Shown: in pieces, positions 31,747 through 40,428 of the stretch
Numbering within the stretch: position 1 is the stretch's first letter
Layout of the letters: each line of letters starts with the position of its first letter
DNA from: UBA1172 sp002457135
Lineage (GTDB): Bacteria > Pseudomonadota > Alphaproteobacteria > Puniceispirillales > UBA1172
Length of the DNA stretch: 54,928 bases
Reading direction: 5' to 3'
Assembly: GCA_965660935.1 (NCBI GenBank)
Contig: CBFIBR010000013.1
Coordinates: 1 to 54,928 of the forward strand
The notes under the pieces: model-generated
What the model was told of the DNA's origin: nothing
Database searches by the model: none
The model's input: only the letters and a program-made list of their open reading frames with translations
Made by a program: the position numbers and the translations under genes

Positions 31747-31778
31747 CAAAAAAAACGGTACCCGAAACCGGATACCGT
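31747..31778 (-). terminator. Intrinsic terminator downstream of xsc
   Basis: On the minus strand a stem with outer arms ACGGTA/TACCGT (31773-31778 and 31755-31760) and inner CCG/CGG pairs is followed by eight T (A run at 31748-31755 on the plus strand). It lies 27 bp after the xsc stop and 15 bp before the pyrC start. Confidence 0.92.
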
Positions 31779-31804
31779 GAAATGGAGGTCAATGCCAAGA
31801 GGAT

Positions 31805-33586
31805 TTATTCAGCCGCCTCCTGGGGACGCATATCCTTGGGGTCGATCCCGGCCACCGCGACAGGCTTTTTCATGGCATCACGGCGGAACGGTTCACCCAG
31901 TTCCTGATTGAGCATAACCTCAATAAAGGTGGTCTTGCCCTGTTTCATCTGGGCATCAATCGCTGTGCCGAGCGCGTCCGTCAGCTCATCCATGGTGAAG
32001 ACGGCAACGCCTTCAAACCCGCAAGCCGTGGCGATTTTGGCATAGGAAACGTTGTCATCCAGCTCGGTCCCGACGAAGTTGTCATCAAACCACAGCGTCG
32101 TGTTGCGCTTTTCGGCACCCCACTGATAGTTGCGGAAGATCACCATGGTGATGGCGGGCCATTCCTTGCGGCCGATGGCCGTCATCTCATTCATGGAGAT
32201 GCCAAAGGCACCATCACCGGCAAAGCCGACAACAGGGGTTTTGGGGCAACCGATCTTGGCACCGGCGATGGATGGCAGGCCATAACCGCAGGGACCAAAC
32301 AGGCCGGGGGCCAGGTATTTGCGGCCCTGCTCAAACGTTGGGTAGGCGTTACCGATGGCGCAGTTGTTGCCAATATCCGAAGAAATGATGGCTTCCTTGG
32401 GCAGCACCGCCGTGATGGCACGCCAGGCCATGCGCGGTGACATTTTCTGCGGCTCACGATCACGGGCACGTTCATTCCAGCTTGTCCCCGGATCATCATC
32501 CTCATGGTCGAGCGAGGTCAGCTGCTGCGCCCATGCTGATTTGACCTGGGCGATCATGGCGACACGGTCTTCACGGCCAGCGTCACCCGCGGATGCATCG
32601 AGCCTGTCGAGAATGCTGCTGGCAACTTTTTTCGCATCACCGGCAATGCCGACACTGACTGTCTTGGTCAGGCCGATGCGGTCAGGGTTGATATCAACCT
32701 GAATGATCTTGGCGTCTTTCGGCCAGTAGTCGATGCCGTAGCCAGGCAGGGTCGAGAAAGGATTGAGGCGGGTGCCGAGCGCCAGCACCACATCAGCCTT
32801 GGCAATCAGTTCCATGCCAGCGCGTGAGCCATTATAGCCGAGCGGGCCGGCAAACAGCGGATGGGACCCCGGGAAAGCATCATTGTGCTGATAACCGCAG
32901 CAGACAGGGGCATCCAGCTTTTCAGCCAGTTTCATGGATTCGGGAATAGCACCGCCGATAACAACACCGGCACCATTCAGGATGACCGGGAATTTGGCCT
33001 TGGACAGCAGCCTTGCGGCCTGTTCAATGGCATCATCACCACCGGCAGGGCGTTCAAATTCAACAATGGCAGGCAGTTCAATATCAATCACCTGAGTCCA
33101 GAAATCACGCGGGATGTTGATCTGCGCAGGGGCAGAGGCACGCTTGGCCTGGAGGATAACGCGGTTGAGCGTCTCGGCAATCCGGCCCGGGTCACGGACT
33201 TCTTCCTGATAGGCAACCATGTCCTTGAAGAGGGCCATCTGCTCGACTTCCTGAAAACCGCCCTGACCGATGGTCTTGTTGGCGGCCTGAGGGGTCACCA
33301 GCAGCAGCGGGGTGTGGTTCCAGTACGCTGTCTTCACCGGCGTGACAAAGTTGGTAATGCCGGGGCCGTTCTGGGCCACCATCATGGACATCTTGCCCGT
33401 GGAACGGGTGTAACCGTCTGCCATCATGCCAGCGTTGCATTCATGCGCCGCATCCCAGAAATGAATACCCGCGGTGGGGAACAGATCCGAAATCGGCATC
33501 ATGGCCGAACCGATAATACCAAACGCATGTTCGATACCATGCATCTGAAGAACTTTGACAAAGGCCTCTTCGGTCGTCATTTTCAT
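31805..33586 (-). CDS. xsc: Sulfoacetaldehyde acetyltransferase
   Basis: A 593-residue thiamine-diphosphate enzyme that turns sulfoacetaldehyde and phosphate into acetyl phosphate and sulfite, the desulfonation step in taurine and other C2-sulfonate use. It shows HAFGIIGSAMMPISDLFP, the catalytic-Glu region AAHECNAGMMADGYTR, the Xsc-typical YWNHTPLLLVTPQAANKTIG, and the ThDP motif GDGAFGISMNEM. GGAGG precedes the ATG at 33586. No taurine dehydrogenase, transaminase, TauABC or pta lies beside it, so its substrate must come from genes elsewhere. Confidence 0.94.
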   Translation of the reverse strand: MKMTTEEAFVKVLQMHGIEHAFGIIGSAMMPISDLFPTAGIHFWDAAHECNAGMMADGYTRSTGKMSMMVAQNGPGITNFVTPVKTAYWNHTPLLLVTPQAANKTIGQGGFQEVEQMALFKDMVAYQEEVRDPGRIAETLNRVILQAKRASAPAQINIPRDFWTQVIDIELPAIVEFERPAGGDDAIEQAARLLSKAKFPVILNGAGVVIGGAIPESMKLAEKLDAPVCCGYQHNDAFPGSHPLFAGPLGYNGSRAGMELIAKADVVLALGTRLNPFSTLPGYGIDYWPKDAKIIQVDINPDRIGLTKTVSVGIAGDAKKVASSILDRLDASAGDAGREDRVAMIAQVKSAWAQQLTSLDHEDDDPGTSWNERARDREPQKMSPRMAWRAITAVLPKEAIISSDIGNNCAIGNAYPTFEQGRKYLAPGLFGPCGYGLPSIAGAKIGCPKTPVVGFAGDGAFGISMNEMTAIGRKEWPAITMVIFRNYQWGAEKRNTTLWFDDNFVGTELDDNVSYAKIATACGFEGVAVFTMDELTDALGTAIDAQMKQGKTTFIEVMLNQELGEPFRRDAMKKPVAVAGIDPKDMRPQEAAE

Positions 33587-33747
33587 GGCGGCAATCCTCC
33601 TGCAACGACGGTTATCATTTAATCGTATCCGCATTGTAGAAAGACACGCCCCTGCCCTATAGAACCAGAGTTTTCATATTATAGGACCAGATGGGGGGCT
33701 AGCATCATCTTCCGGTTGGATTAATTCAATAAGGGAAAGGAAACCCG

Positions 33748-34491
33748 ATGAGCCATTATTTTATCACTGGAACCAGTTCCGGCATCGGCGCGGCTTTGGC
33801 CGGGGCGCTGTGCCGTGACGGGCATAAGGTTTCAGGGATGGCACGGCGGCATGACCGGCAGCAGGCCCTGGCCAGCACCGCCCCGGGGTTTACCGCCATC
33901 ACCGGTGATGTCACCGATGAGCAGGCGACAAATCGCGCTGTATCTGAGGCAATCAAACAGAACGGGGCCATTGATACGATCATCCTCAACGCCGGTATCT
34001 ACACCCCACAGGACAGCAGCAGCATCGACACGCCAGCCTATCGCCAGCATATGGAGGTCAATTACATGGGCGTGGTCCATGGCCTTGCCGCCGCACTCCC
34101 CGCCATGGTGGAACGGGGCCGGGGCCGGGTTGTGATCATTGCATCGGTTGCAGGCTGGCGCGGTCTGCCGAGGGCCGCCGCCTATGGCCCCACCAAGGCC
34201 GCGCTGATCTCGCTTGCCACCAGTCTGCGTTTTGATCTGGAACCGAAAGGCATCACCGTGCAGGTCATCAGCCCGGGATTTGTTGACACAGAGGCAACAG
34301 CGGTTAATGATTTCACCATGCCTCAGTTAATGACCATTGATGCTGCCGCCGCTGAAATTATCGCTGGCATGCAGACATCACGGTTTGAAATCTCTTTCCC
34401 GAGGCGTTTTGCCTTGACGATGCGGCTGATCAGTCTGTTGCCGTGGTCGCTCTATTTCCGGCTGGTGGGTATGCGCACAGGTGCCAAATGA
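33748..34491 (+). CDS. Short-chain dehydrogenase/reductase
   Basis: A 247-residue classical SDR. The NAD(P) motif TGTSSGIG lies at 8-15, NAG at about 81-83, catalytic Ser in IIASVAG, and YGPTK gives the Tyr-x-x-x-Lys pair. A hydrophobic and basic C-terminus (LPWSLYFRLVG) may touch the membrane. AAAGGA lies upstream. The four-base overlap with the next SnoaL-like gene means coupled translation. SDR and SnoaL partners near a Cfa-like operon recall the singlet-oxygen regulon described in Rhodobacter sphaeroides. Confidence 0.85.
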   Translation: MSHYFITGTSSGIGAALAGALCRDGHKVSGMARRHDRQQALASTAPGFTAITGDVTDEQATNRAVSEAIKQNGAIDTIILNAGIYTPQDSSSIDTPAYRQHMEVNYMGVVHGLAAALPAMVERGRGRVVIIASVAGWRGLPRAAAYGPTKAALISLATSLRFDLEPKGITVQVISPGFVDTEATAVNDFTMPQLMTIDAAAAEIIAGMQTSRFEISFPRRFALTMRLISLLPWSLYFRLVGMRTGAK

Positions 34492-34943
34492 ACGATTCAG
34501 AACCGTCACAGATCCCGGAGATGATCACCGCCTATAGTGAGGTGTTTGAAAACCTGACCGAAGAAACCATGCCCGATCTGCTGGCCCTGGCCAGTGACGA
34601 CATTGTTTTCACCGACCCGTTCAACAAGGTCTTTGGCAAGGAAGGGTTTGAGGCTATTTTCCGCCACATGTTCGAAACCTGTGAAGACCCGGTTTTCATC
34701 GTCAGTGATCTGGCGGCGGGCAATCAGGCCTGGTACCTGCGCTGGCGCATGACCGGACGGCTCAGATCATGGCCGAGGACAAGCCTCGCGCTGGAGGGGA
34801 TGAGCGAGGTCAGGCTGGATGAGGCCGGGTTGATCAGCCACCATATCGACCATTGGGACAGCGCCAGCCAGTTGTTGACCAACCTGCCCCTGATCGGGGC
34901 GGTTATGCGGTTTATTCTGAAAATCTTTCGGGTTGGCGGCTGA
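34488..34943 (+). CDS. SnoaL/NTF2-fold protein
   Basis: A 151-residue protein of the nuclear-transport-factor-2-like fold, with an opening helix (MITAYSEVFENL), then LASDDIVFTDPFNKVFGKEG and a beta-sheet core ending in HHIDHWDSASQLL. A C-terminal hydrophobic tail (IGAVMRFILKIFRV) is unusual for the fold and may anchor it. Its ATG overlaps the SDR stop (ATGA). It ends two bases before the convergent Cfa-like gene. The function is unknown. Confidence 0.75.
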   Translation: MNDSEPSQIPEMITAYSEVFENLTEETMPDLLALASDDIVFTDPFNKVFGKEGFEAIFRHMFETCEDPVFIVSDLAAGNQAWYLRWRMTGRLRSWPRTSLALEGMSEVRLDEAGLISHHIDHWDSASQLLTNLPLIGAVMRFILKIFRVGG

Positions 34944-34945
34944 CC

Positions 34946-36136
34946 CTATTCACGCACCAGCAGGATCTGCTTGACGTCAATCGAACCGCCCCGGAACCCG
35001 CCCTCACAATAGGCGAGGTAGAGTTCCCACATCCGCTTGAACCGGGCATCAAACCCCATGGTGACAATCTCTGGCCAGGCATCGAGGAAACGCTGCCGCC
35101 AATCCTCCAGCGTGCGGGCATAGTGCTGGGCGAAGCCTTCTTCCTCAACCATTCTCAACCCGGCCTGATTGATCGGGTCTTCCAGCCTCGGCATTGATGG
35201 CAGCATGCCACCGGGGAAAATGTAATGCTGGATGAAATCGCCCTCATAGCGGTAGAGATCAAAGATCGCCTCATCGATTGTGATGACCTGAAGCGCGGCA
35301 CGCCCGCCATCACGCAGGCAGTTTGACAGGGTCTTGAAAAAGGTTGGCCAATACGCCTCGCCCACCGCCTCAAACATTTCAATCGAAACAATCTTGTCGA
35401 AATGCTGGTCAAGGTCACGATAGTCGGTGAGGCTGATATTGACCCGATCCGACAACCCGGCCCGGGCGATGCGATCACGGGCGAAATCATGCTGTTCCTT
35501 TGAAATCGTGATCGCTGTCAGGGTGGCATCATAGTTGCGGCCGACAAATTCGGCGAAACCGCCCCAGCCGCAACCGATTTCAAGCACACGGTCACCGGGC
35601 TGGATATCAACCAGTTCGGCCAGACGGCGATACTTGGCTTCCTGCGCTGTGGCCAGATCAGCCTGCTCATTTTCGTAAATACCAGATGAATACGTCATGC
35701 TGCCATCCAGCCATTTGGCATAGAACGTATTGCCGAGATCGTAATGCGAGGCAATGTTGCGGCGTGACCCTTCACGGCTGTTGCGGCGCCATGAATGCAC
35801 CAGCTTGCGAAAGGCGGTTTTAACCCTGCTGAGCTTGAGGTTTTCTTCAACGAAATCGTTCTGCACCACGGCCAGTTCAACCAGTTGCGCCAGATCACCA
35901 CTGGTGACCTCACCTTTCATGAAAGCCTCACAGAAACCGATCTTGCCATCATGGATAATCCGCGCCAGACCGCTGCGATGGGTGATCTGCATATCAGCCG
36001 AAGGCCCGTCATTGGGGCCGAGAAATTCGCGGGTTTCGCCATCCGGCATTGTCAGGGTCAGCTTGCCCGCCTGGATATTGGAGAGGATCGCAAACAAGGC
36101 CCTGCGATGCAGGTGATGGGTGATCGACGTAAACAT
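34946..36136 (-). CDS. Cyclopropane-fatty-acid-synthase-family methyltransferase
   Basis: A 396-residue SAM-dependent enzyme that modifies cis double bonds of membrane phospholipid acyl chains. It shows SHYDLGNTFYAKWLDGSMTYSSG near 130, the SAM site VLEIGCGWGGFAEF, the FEAVGEAYW active-site helix, and a C-terminal EDWRQRFLDAW. It forms cyclopropane or methylated acyl chains, and in some alphaproteobacteria the first step to furan fatty acids. Its start shares one base with the DUF1365 stop, and it is the last gene of a long minus-strand run. Confidence 0.92.
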   Translation of the reverse strand: MFTSITHHLHRRALFAILSNIQAGKLTLTMPDGETREFLGPNDGPSADMQITHRSGLARIIHDGKIGFCEAFMKGEVTSGDLAQLVELAVVQNDFVEENLKLSRVKTAFRKLVHSWRRNSREGSRRNIASHYDLGNTFYAKWLDGSMTYSSGIYENEQADLATAQEAKYRRLAELVDIQPGDRVLEIGCGWGGFAEFVGRNYDATLTAITISKEQHDFARDRIARAGLSDRVNISLTDYRDLDQHFDKIVSIEMFEAVGEAYWPTFFKTLSNCLRDGGRAALQVITIDEAIFDLYRYEGDFIQHYIFPGGMLPSMPRLEDPINQAGLRMVEEEGFAQHYARTLEDWRQRFLDAWPEIVTMGFDARFKRMWELYLAYCEGGFRGGSIDVKQILLVRE

Positions 36137-36918
36137 TATTCAACTCCTTTACTTCGGGCATTCGACCATGCGGCTTCTGGCGGGATGGGACGGGAAAAAA
36201 ACGGTACCTTCTTGCGCCAGAGCTTGAAGGCCTCAAGATGGATGGAAAAAAGCGGCCGCCCGGGAAACTGGCCAGCCCCGATCAGGCCGGTAATAATCCG
36301 ATTGCTGTCAAGGCGTGACAACGTCCCCCGCAGGGTGGCGGTCAGGGTCGGCTGATCATCGATAGTGTAACCGATCAGGAGGGACATCTCATCATCTGAG
36401 TTGCGCATTTTCAGCTTATAGTCACCGGTGACCGGCAGAAACGGCGACACATGGAAAATCTTGTCCGCGTCATGCAGGGTATCACCAACCCCGACATAGG
36501 AATGCATATCACCAAAGGTATTGCGGACTTCGTAGATCGTCAGTTGCACCGCGCCTTTGGCATCGTAGCACCGGTAAACCGATATCGGGTTGAAGACCTG
36601 CCCCAGAATGCGCGGAAAGGTCAGCAGCATGACGCGATCGATTACGGCACCAGGGCAGGCTTTCTGCGCCAGTCTGCGGGCATAGCTGGCCAGCGGTTCG
36701 ACCATCCGGCGACCCGCCGCAAAATTGGGGCCGTGATCGCGTTCATCAAAGGACAAAAGGTTGAAACCGCCGATGCTGAACAGCGCCGATTGCCGCGCAG
36801 CCTCATCCAGGCGGTCAAGATCAAGCCAGAGCGATAGGCCCTTTCGTTCCAGCCGATGCGCGACCGGCCGATGCCGGGTATGGATGATGCGGGAGGTAAC
36901 GAGTGCCGCTGCATCCAT
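36136..36918 (-). CDS. DUF1365 family protein
   Basis: A 260-residue protein of a family nearly always found between an FAD oxidoreductase and a Cfa-like methyltransferase. It shows the conserved opening HTRHRPVAHRLERKGL, FGQVFNP-type LGQVFNPISVYRCYD, EVRNTFGDMHSY and KIFHVSPFLP. The exact job is unknown; a role in modified fatty acid synthesis is inferred from the company it keeps. One-base overlaps (TGATG) join it to both neighbours. Confidence 0.9.
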   Translation of the reverse strand: MDAAALVTSRIIHTRHRPVAHRLERKGLSLWLDLDRLDEAARQSALFSIGGFNLLSFDERDHGPNFAAGRRMVEPLASYARRLAQKACPGAVIDRVMLLTFPRILGQVFNPISVYRCYDAKGAVQLTIYEVRNTFGDMHSYVGVGDTLHDADKIFHVSPFLPVTGDYKLKMRNSDDEMSLLIGYTIDDQPTLTATLRGTLSRLDSNRIITGLIGAGQFPGRPLFSIHLEAFKLWRKKVPFFSRPIPPEAAWSNARSKGVE

Positions 36919-38225
36919 CAGGAAACCTGCTTTTCATAGAAATCATCACGGTTGAGGTCATAGCCCTGGACCGCGCTTGGCCAGGGGATATCGGCCCCGA
37001 GGGTGCGGGCCACCGCCACCGCCGAGGCAAGCCCGTCTTCATGGAAGCCGTAGCCCGACCACGCGCCACAGAAATAAAGCCCGTTCTGGCCCTGCAACCG
37101 GGGGAGTTCCCGCTGGGCGGCAAGCGCCTTATCATCCATGACAGGATGGCTGTAATGGTATTCGCCATGGATCAAATCAGGATCAGGGTCGATAAACGGG
37201 TTGAGGGTGACCAGCAACGGTGTCTTGCAGGGGATGTTCTGCAACCGGTTCATCCAGTAGGTGACGCACAGCCCGTCGCCGGGGTCCTCCCGGGTCAGGT
37301 AGCTCCATGAGGCCCAGGCGGCCTTGCGTTCAGGCATCAGCGCAGGATCACTGTGGAGGATGACGCGATTGGGCTGGAAATCGAACGCGCCCAGAATACG
37401 CTCTTCATCCTCGCTGGCATCCTTGATCAGCGCCAGGCTCTCATCAGCATGGGCGGCCATGATCACCGCATCGAAAATAACTTCACCTTCGCCCTCAATC
37501 GTCAGCGCAACCTTGCCAGCCTTGCGGGTGATGGCGGTGATGGTGGTGGACGGGCGCACCCTGTCCCCCAAGGCATCGACAATCTTGCCGACATATTGGC
37601 GGGAGCCGCCGGTGACAGTGCGCCAGAGCGGCCGTTCAAGGAAATTGAGCAACTGATGGTTATCCATGAAAGCCATGAAACTGCGGGCCGGAAACGCCAT
37701 CATGGTTTCGGCCGGGCATGACCAGATCGCCGCCGCCATGGGCAGCAGGTGATCATCGACAAACGATGCCGAATACCGCTCCCGCCGGATGAACGCATCA
37801 AGGGTTTCATCTTTGGGGCCGTTGCGGGCGGCCTTGGCCCCGGTGCGGTAAAACCGGATCAGGTCGGAAAGCATGCTCCAGTAGGATGGTTTCAGCACGT
37901 TGCCGGGTTGCGCCAGAAACCCGCGCAGGGAGCCTTCGTATTCGAGCCGCCCCGGGCCTACCGACACCCCGAACGACATATCGGTGGACTCGGTTGCAAC
38001 CCCGAGGCTGTCAAACATGCCGACAAGGTTGGGGTAATTGCGTTCGTTGAAAACAATGAACCCGGTATCGACGGGAAAGCGGCCCTCAGGCGTATCAGCA
38101 AAGACCGTGTGCGAATGCCCACCAATGCGATCCTCAACCTCAAATAAATAAGTTTCTGCCTTTGAGGACAACAGCCAGGCCGATGCCATGCCTGAAATGC
38201 CCGAACCGATGACGGCGTATCGCAT
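36918..38225 (-). CDS. FAD-dependent amine-oxidase-like oxidoreductase (COG2907)
   Basis: A 435-residue flavoprotein with the dinucleotide motif VIGSGISGMASAWLLSS at the N-terminus, ending in the FAD-contact GLYFCGAWSGYGFHEDGLASA near 395. It belongs to the NAD(P)-binding group linked to DUF1365 and Cfa genes, proposed to oxidise or desaturate lipid acyl chains. The ATG at 38225 is chosen; a GTG at 38240 is also open. The photolyase gene ends 61 bp upstream on the same strand. Confidence 0.88.
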   Translation of the reverse strand: MRYAVIGSGISGMASAWLLSSKAETYLFEVEDRIGGHSHTVFADTPEGRFPVDTGFIVFNERNYPNLVGMFDSLGVATESTDMSFGVSVGPGRLEYEGSLRGFLAQPGNVLKPSYWSMLSDLIRFYRTGAKAARNGPKDETLDAFIRRERYSASFVDDHLLPMAAAIWSCPAETMMAFPARSFMAFMDNHQLLNFLERPLWRTVTGGSRQYVGKIVDALGDRVRPSTTITAITRKAGKVALTIEGEGEVIFDAVIMAAHADESLALIKDASEDEERILGAFDFQPNRVILHSDPALMPERKAAWASWSYLTREDPGDGLCVTYWMNRLQNIPCKTPLLVTLNPFIDPDPDLIHGEYHYSHPVMDDKALAAQRELPRLQGQNGLYFCGAWSGYGFHEDGLASAVAVARTLGADIPWPSAVQGYDLNRDDFYEKQVS

Positions 38226-38286
38226 ACTTTGTATTCCCACTAAATTCAGGGTTAAAGTTAGAGCATAGCATGGGACTGACTACCCA

Positions 38287-39714
38287 TCAGGCCGATTTTA
38301 TCCGCTGAAAGGCAGAAAGGGCGCGTTCGCGTCCGGTCGGATGATCAACCAGCGGCAACGGGTAGGTGCCATCTTCGGATGCTGCAAACAGCCCCGCCCC
38401 GTCATCCCGGGGGCTGAACAGACCGCGATCATCACGCCCGGCGATTTCAGGAACCCAGCGCCGGACGTAATCATGGGCGCTGAATTTGTCGCCCTGGGTG
38501 ATCGGGTTGAAGACACGGAAATAGGGTGAGGCATCAGCCCCGCAGCCCGCCACCCATTGCCAGCCTGCACTGTTCGATGCGAGGTCGGCATCAACCAGCG
38601 TATCCCAGAACCAGCGCTCACCCTCCTGCCACGGGATCAGGAGATGCTTGGTCAGGAAAGAGGCGGTGATCATCCGCACCCGGTTATGCATCCATCCGGT
38701 TGAATAAAGCTCCCTCATACCGGCATCAACCAGCGGAAAGCCGGTGCGGCCAGCCTGCCACGCCGCCAGATCATCAGCATAGTCATCACGCCACGGGAAA
38801 CGGCTGAATTCATTCCGCAACGGGGCATCGGGCATAAAGGGGAACTGGTCCAGCAACTCATGGGAAAATTCGCGCCAGATGATTTCAGACAGAAACACCT
38901 CGGCCCCACTGTTGGTCAGCCCCCTTTCCATGACGCGATGATAGATCGATACCGGCGAGATTTCCCCGAAATGAAGATGCGGGGACAGGCGCGATGTGCC
39001 GATTTCCGATGGCAGATCACGGCTGGTATCGTAATGATCAATGGTGCCGTCAAGGAAGCGGTCAAACGCTGAATGGGCTGCGGCCTCCCCCACCTGCCAA
39101 TGCGCCGCCATGCCAGTTGCCCAATCCTGCTGACCGGATTTGCTCGATGGCAACAGGTCCAGCGCATCAAGGCTATCCCCCTCAGGCCATGCCGCCGGTG
39201 CCGGAATACGGGACGGGCGGGGCAAGGCCGGGCGGGGCGGCTCCCCCGCCAGCAGATTGCGCTTGAAAGGCGTGAAAACCCGCATCCGGTTGCCCGTCTT
39301 GGACAGAACCTGACCCGGTGATTTCAGCAATGTGCCGGTATAGGTGTTGATCCGCGCCCTGCCCTCAAGGGCTGAGCTGACCCGGCCCAGCTGATCGCAT
39401 GACCATGGCTCATGCCGGGTATGGGTGTGGAGCGTGGTGGCCCCTGATGCCGCCATGATCCGGGGGATAATCTCCTCAGCCTGGCCCCGTGCCAGCACCA
39501 GCCGGGAGCCAAGCGCCTCAAGATCAGCAGCAAGGCTGGCCAGACTGTGATGCAGCCACCACCGGCTGGCCCCGCCCGGTTGCCATTTCCCCGCCGCCTC
39601 ATCATCGAGGATATAGAGCGGGATGACGGCATCCCCCGAAGCCACCGCCGCATCAAGGGCAGGATGATCGGTGAGGCGCAAATCCAGGTGAAACCAGCAA
39701 ACACAAGTGGCCAT
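38287..39714 (-). CDS. phr: Deoxyribodipyrimidine photolyase
   Basis: A 475-residue FAD enzyme that uses blue light to split cyclobutane pyrimidine dimers in DNA. The N-terminal photolyase domain (about 1-130) has WFHLDLRLTDHPAL for the antenna chromophore. The C-terminal FAD domain shows GTSRLSPHLHFGEISP, REFSHELLDQFP, the WQAGRTGFPLVDAGMRELYSTGWMHNRVRM-type FAD site and CGADASPYFRVFNP. It starts 9 bp after pdeM. Confidence 0.95.
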   Translation of the reverse strand: MATCVCWFHLDLRLTDHPALDAAVASGDAVIPLYILDDEAAGKWQPGGASRWWLHHSLASLAADLEALGSRLVLARGQAEEIIPRIMAASGATTLHTHTRHEPWSCDQLGRVSSALEGRARINTYTGTLLKSPGQVLSKTGNRMRVFTPFKRNLLAGEPPRPALPRPSRIPAPAAWPEGDSLDALDLLPSSKSGQQDWATGMAAHWQVGEAAAHSAFDRFLDGTIDHYDTSRDLPSEIGTSRLSPHLHFGEISPVSIYHRVMERGLTNSGAEVFLSEIIWREFSHELLDQFPFMPDAPLRNEFSRFPWRDDYADDLAAWQAGRTGFPLVDAGMRELYSTGWMHNRVRMITASFLTKHLLIPWQEGERWFWDTLVDADLASNSAGWQWVAGCGADASPYFRVFNPITQGDKFSAHDYVRRWVPEIAGRDDRGLFSPRDDGAGLFAASEDGTYPLPLVDHPTGRERALSAFQRIKSA

Positions 39715-39723
39715 TACAATTCC

Positions 39724-40428
39724 CTATCGTTCCAGTTGGGATGCATGAGAATAGGGGTATCGGTAAATCCGGCAAGCATGACAGAACAGAATTTCAGCCT
39801 TGCCCGGGAAAAATCGCCCGATGGATGGGTCCAGCACCGACAGCCCGCCGGTATAGGCCCCGAAGGCGGGCATGATCATGCGGCGGCCATCATGGATGAA
39901 ACAGCGCCCGCTGATCGCCCTTGCCCGTGTCTTGATACGCGCCTTGGGGTGGTAATGCCCCGATACCTCACCCCCCATGGCATCAGGGCTGGCGATATGG
40001 CGGAACCGGATTGTCCGGCTCAGGTAATCGTCGGCGGCCTGGCCCGGCAACCATGACGGCAGGGCCGGGTCGTGATTGCCCACCAGCCAGATCACATCCC
40101 GCCCCTCGGCCAGCGTGTTGATGCGGCGGCGGTGATCATCATCGAGGCTTTCGGCAAGATGGGAGCGGTGAAAACTGTCCCCGAGGAAAAGCAGTTTCCG
40201 GGGGTTGTCACGCCTGATCGCCGCCTCAAGCGCATCAAGGGTTGCCATCGTGTCATAGCCCGGGATCGGTGTTGTCCGTGACAGCGCCCTGCCCTTTTCC
40301 AGATGCAGATCGGAAAACGCCAGCAACCCGCCATCGTCAAACAGCGCACTGCCATCGGCGTTGGCGATGACCTCCTCACCATTGAGGTTGAATACCAGCC
40401 GGTTATCGGCTGAGGATGATACCGTCAT
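39724..40428 (-). CDS. pdeM: PdeM, ligase-associated DNA damage phosphoesterase
   Basis: A 234-residue calcineurin-like metallophosphoesterase. Metal motifs are FSDLHLEKG (about 38-46), FLGDSFHRS, GNHDPAL and SGHYHPKA, all intact. This family is fixed in the bacterial repair cluster with Lhr helicase, ATP-dependent ligase and a metallo-beta-lactamase exonuclease. Its ATG overlaps the lhr stop by four bases. Confidence 0.93.
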   Translation of the reverse strand: MTVSSSADNRLVFNLNGEEVIANADGSALFDDGGLLAFSDLHLEKGRALSRTTPIPGYDTMATLDALEAAIRRDNPRKLLFLGDSFHRSHLAESLDDDHRRRINTLAEGRDVIWLVGNHDPALPSWLPGQAADDYLSRTIRFRHIASPDAMGGEVSGHYHPKARIKTRARAISGRCFIHDGRRMIMPAFGAYTGGLSVLDPSIGRFFPGKAEILFCHACRIYRYPYSHASQLER

